NCBI GenBank assembly: GCA_038213005.1
Contig: JBBQTU010000226.1
Coordinates: 1 to 6,730 of the forward strand
DNA from: JBBQTU01 sp038213005
GTDB taxonomy: Bacteria > Planctomycetota > Phycisphaerae > Tepidisphaerales > Tepidisphaeraceae
Length of the DNA stretch: 6,730 nucleotides
Reading direction: 5' to 3'
Positions 5,622 through 6,730 of this stretch are shown one piece after another. The notes below the pieces were generated by a model. It made no database searches. It was not told the origin of the DNA and saw only the letters and a list, made by a program, of their open reading frames with translations. Made by a program: the position numbers and the translations under genes. Within the stretch, counting starts at the first letter, position 1, and each line of letters starts with the position of its first letter.

Positions 5622-6034
5622 CCGCCGTCTTTGCCGACAGTTTCTACTTCTTCGCCCTACTGAATCCGGGCGATCCATATCATGTCAATGCTGTTGCCTT
5701 TTCCGATCACTATACCGGCGTGATTGTCACGACCGCATGGATACTCACTGAACTGGGCGACGGGCTCTGCCAGCCCAGGAGCCGACCGGCGTTTCTCCGC
5801 ATCCTGCGGCAGTTCCGCGACGATCCAAGCTGCGTGTTGGTCCCGGCCACGAGCCGCTGGTTTGACCTGGGTGCGCAACTCTACGAGGCGCGAGGGGACA
5901 AGGAGTGGTCGCTAACCGACTGCATCTCCTTTGCAGTAATGCGGGAGCATGGACTCGCCGATGCCTTGACCGGTGACAGGCATTTTCAGCAGGCGGGCTT
6001 CACGGCGCTACTCCTGTCGCCGCAGCATGACTGA
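5618..6034 (+). CDS. PIN-domain toxin (VapC-like ribonuclease)
   Basis: A 138-residue PIN-domain protein, normal in length. The four acidic positions expected of a metal-dependent PIN RNase are visible: D7 in VFADSFYFFALL, E45 in WILTELGDG (41-49), D101 in WSLTDCISFAVMRE (97-110) and D120 in ALTGDRHFQQAGF (116-128), with D115 nearby. VapC-type relatives cleave specific RNAs (tRNA or rRNA) and are held inactive by the cognate antitoxin. GTG 5618 is the preferred start because it overlaps the antitoxin stop and begins exactly at the conserved first strand (MTAVFADS). The frame stays open upstream to 5552, but that part translates the antitoxin gene out of frame. The catalytic residues are intact, so it is probably active. 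The target is unknown. Confidence 0.85.
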   Translation: MTAVFADSFYFFALLNPGDPYHVNAVAFSDHYTGVIVTTAWILTELGDGLCQPRSRPAFLRILRQFRDDPSCVLVPATSRWFDLGAQLYEARGDKEWSLTDCISFAVMREHGLADALTGDRHFQQAGFTALLLSPQHD

Positions 6035-6037
6035 TTT

Positions 6038-6073
6038 ATTCTGCATCTGACGCTGATGCGGTATGATCACTGA
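6038..6073 (+). repeat. 36-nt direct repeat, right copy (duplicated 3' end of phosphoesterase gene)
   Basis: 35/36 identical to 5309-5344, starting 3 nt after the toxin stop codon and ending 1 nt before the glycosyltransferase ATG. It keeps the reading frame of the toxin gene (420 nt after the toxin start), so it would be read in phase after the toxin TGA. It contains a five-codon minigene, ATG at 6056 to TGA at 6071-6073 (MRYDH). This copy has no protein-coding role for the phosphoesterase. Confidence 0.95.
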
Positions 6074-6074
6074 C

Positions 6075-6730
6075 ATGCCCAGCAGCGGGAGAATCCTGAT
6101 CTTCATCGTCGCGTATCACGCCGCGAAGCATCTTTGCTCCGTGATGGATCGCATTCCTAAGACCCTGATCAACAACCCGCAGATTGAAATTCTCATCATC
6201 GACGACGGCTCGGCCGACGAGGGACCGGAACGCGGACGAGCCTGGGCCGAAGCGCACGACGCCAAGAACGTCACAATCCTCCGCAACACGGTGAACCAGG
6301 GCTACGGCGGCAACCAGAAGCTGGGCTATCGTATCGCCATCGAGGCAGGGTTTGATTTCGTGATCCTCCTTCACGGCGACGGGCAATACGCCCCGGAATT
6401 GCTGCCTCACTTTATCGAGACCTGGGAAAAGACGCAGAGCGATGTGGTGCTGGGTTCACGCATGACCGACCTCAAGTCGGCACGGCAAGGTGGAATGCCC
6501 TGGTACAAGATGATCGGCAACCAGGTGCTGACCAGATTCCAGAACGCGGCCACCGGGCGACACCTGTCCGAGTACCACACCGGCTACCGCGCCTACTCGA
6601 CGGCGTTCCTCCGCAAGGTGCCGTTCGAGATCAACACCAACGAGTTTCACTTTGACACGGAGATACTTCTCCAGGCATTCCACGTCGGCGCGAAGATCGA
6701 AGAGTTCGGCATCCCGACCCACTACGGCGG
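6075..6730 (+). CDS. glycosyltransferase family 2 (DPM1/DPG-synthase-like), partial at 3' end
   Basis: The frame is open from ATG 6075 to the window edge (218 codons seen, no stop). GT2 hallmarks: first strand RILIFIVAYHAAKHL (6-20), nucleotide-binding IIDDGSAD (41-48), NQGYGGNQKLGYRIAI (74-89), the metal-binding acidic motif LLHGDGQY (98-105), VLGSRM (125-130) and the acceptor-side EYHTGYRAYS (166-175), followed by HFDTEILLQA (192-201). Enzymes of this group transfer a sugar from a nucleotide donor to a lipid carrier or glycan at the inner face of the membrane. Donor and acceptor are not readable from sequence. The start is placed by the beginning of the GT-A fold. No strong Shine-Dalgarno precedes it, but the TGA of the duplicated phosphoesterase tail ends 1 nt upstream, suggesting expression by translational coupling. 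The missing end probably holds the rest of the catalytic domain and possibly membrane helices. Confidence 0.88.
   Translation, partial: MPSSGRILIFIVAYHAAKHLCSVMDRIPKTLINNPQIEILIIDDGSADEGPERGRAWAEAHDAKNVTILRNTVNQGYGGNQKLGYRIAIEAGFDFVILLHGDGQYAPELLPHFIETWEKTQSDVVLGSRMTDLKSARQGGMPWYKMIGNQVLTRFQNAATGRHLSEYHTGYRAYSTAFLRKVPFEINTNEFHFDTEILLQAFHVGAKIEEFGIPTHYG

Noticed and set aside
1..6730. CRISPR array, tRNA/rRNA gene, insertion sequence or integrase
   Set aside because: No regularly spaced repeats, no cloverleaf or rRNA-like segments, and no transposase or recombinase motifs were seen in any frame examined.

Overview
The window looks like part of a GC-rich Gram-negative bacterial chromosome. An outer-membrane-type lipoprotein, an exported solute-binding protein and sugar-polymer genes all point to a diderm envelope. 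The strong C/G third-position preference, long repeat-filled intergenic DNA and a short AF2212/DUF104-like antitoxin paired with a PIN toxin would suit a Planctomycetota (Phycisphaerae-like) genome. That placement is inference only, since no rRNA or marker gene is present.

Positions 1-912 hold no convincing complete gene. They contain a possible 3' end of a minus-strand gene at the extreme left and several structured repeats: an imperfect inverted repeat at 478-571, and a pair of 24-nt quasi-palindromes in opposite orientation at 670-693 and 779-802. From 913 a short reading frame with a good ribosome binding site starts with native-looking codons, loses that pattern after about 31 codons, and runs into a pyrimidine-rich tract (1082-1200) whose minus strand has strong G-quadruplex patterns.

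From 1261 to the right edge all convincing genes are on the plus strand and closely spaced. They are a two-domain lipoprotein, a sugar-type periplasmic binding protein with no transporter partners in view, an RmlD-like dTDP-4-dehydrorhamnose reductase, a membrane-anchored YaeI/YkuE-type metallophosphoesterase, an antitoxin/PIN-toxin pair, and the 5' two-thirds or so of a family 2 glycosyltransferase that is cut by the window end. The reductase, phosphoesterase and glycosyltransferase fit a cell-surface glycan or envelope theme.

The most notable observation is that the toxin-antitoxin pair sits between two copies of the last 36 nt of the metallophosphoesterase gene (5309-5344 and 6038-6073, 35/36 identical). 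Removing one copy plus the 693 bp between them restores a phosphoesterase-glycosyltransferase junction with the stop codon 1 nt before the next start. The pair therefore looks like a cassette inserted into a pre-existing operon, with the 3' end of the upstream gene duplicated so that neither flanking gene was broken.
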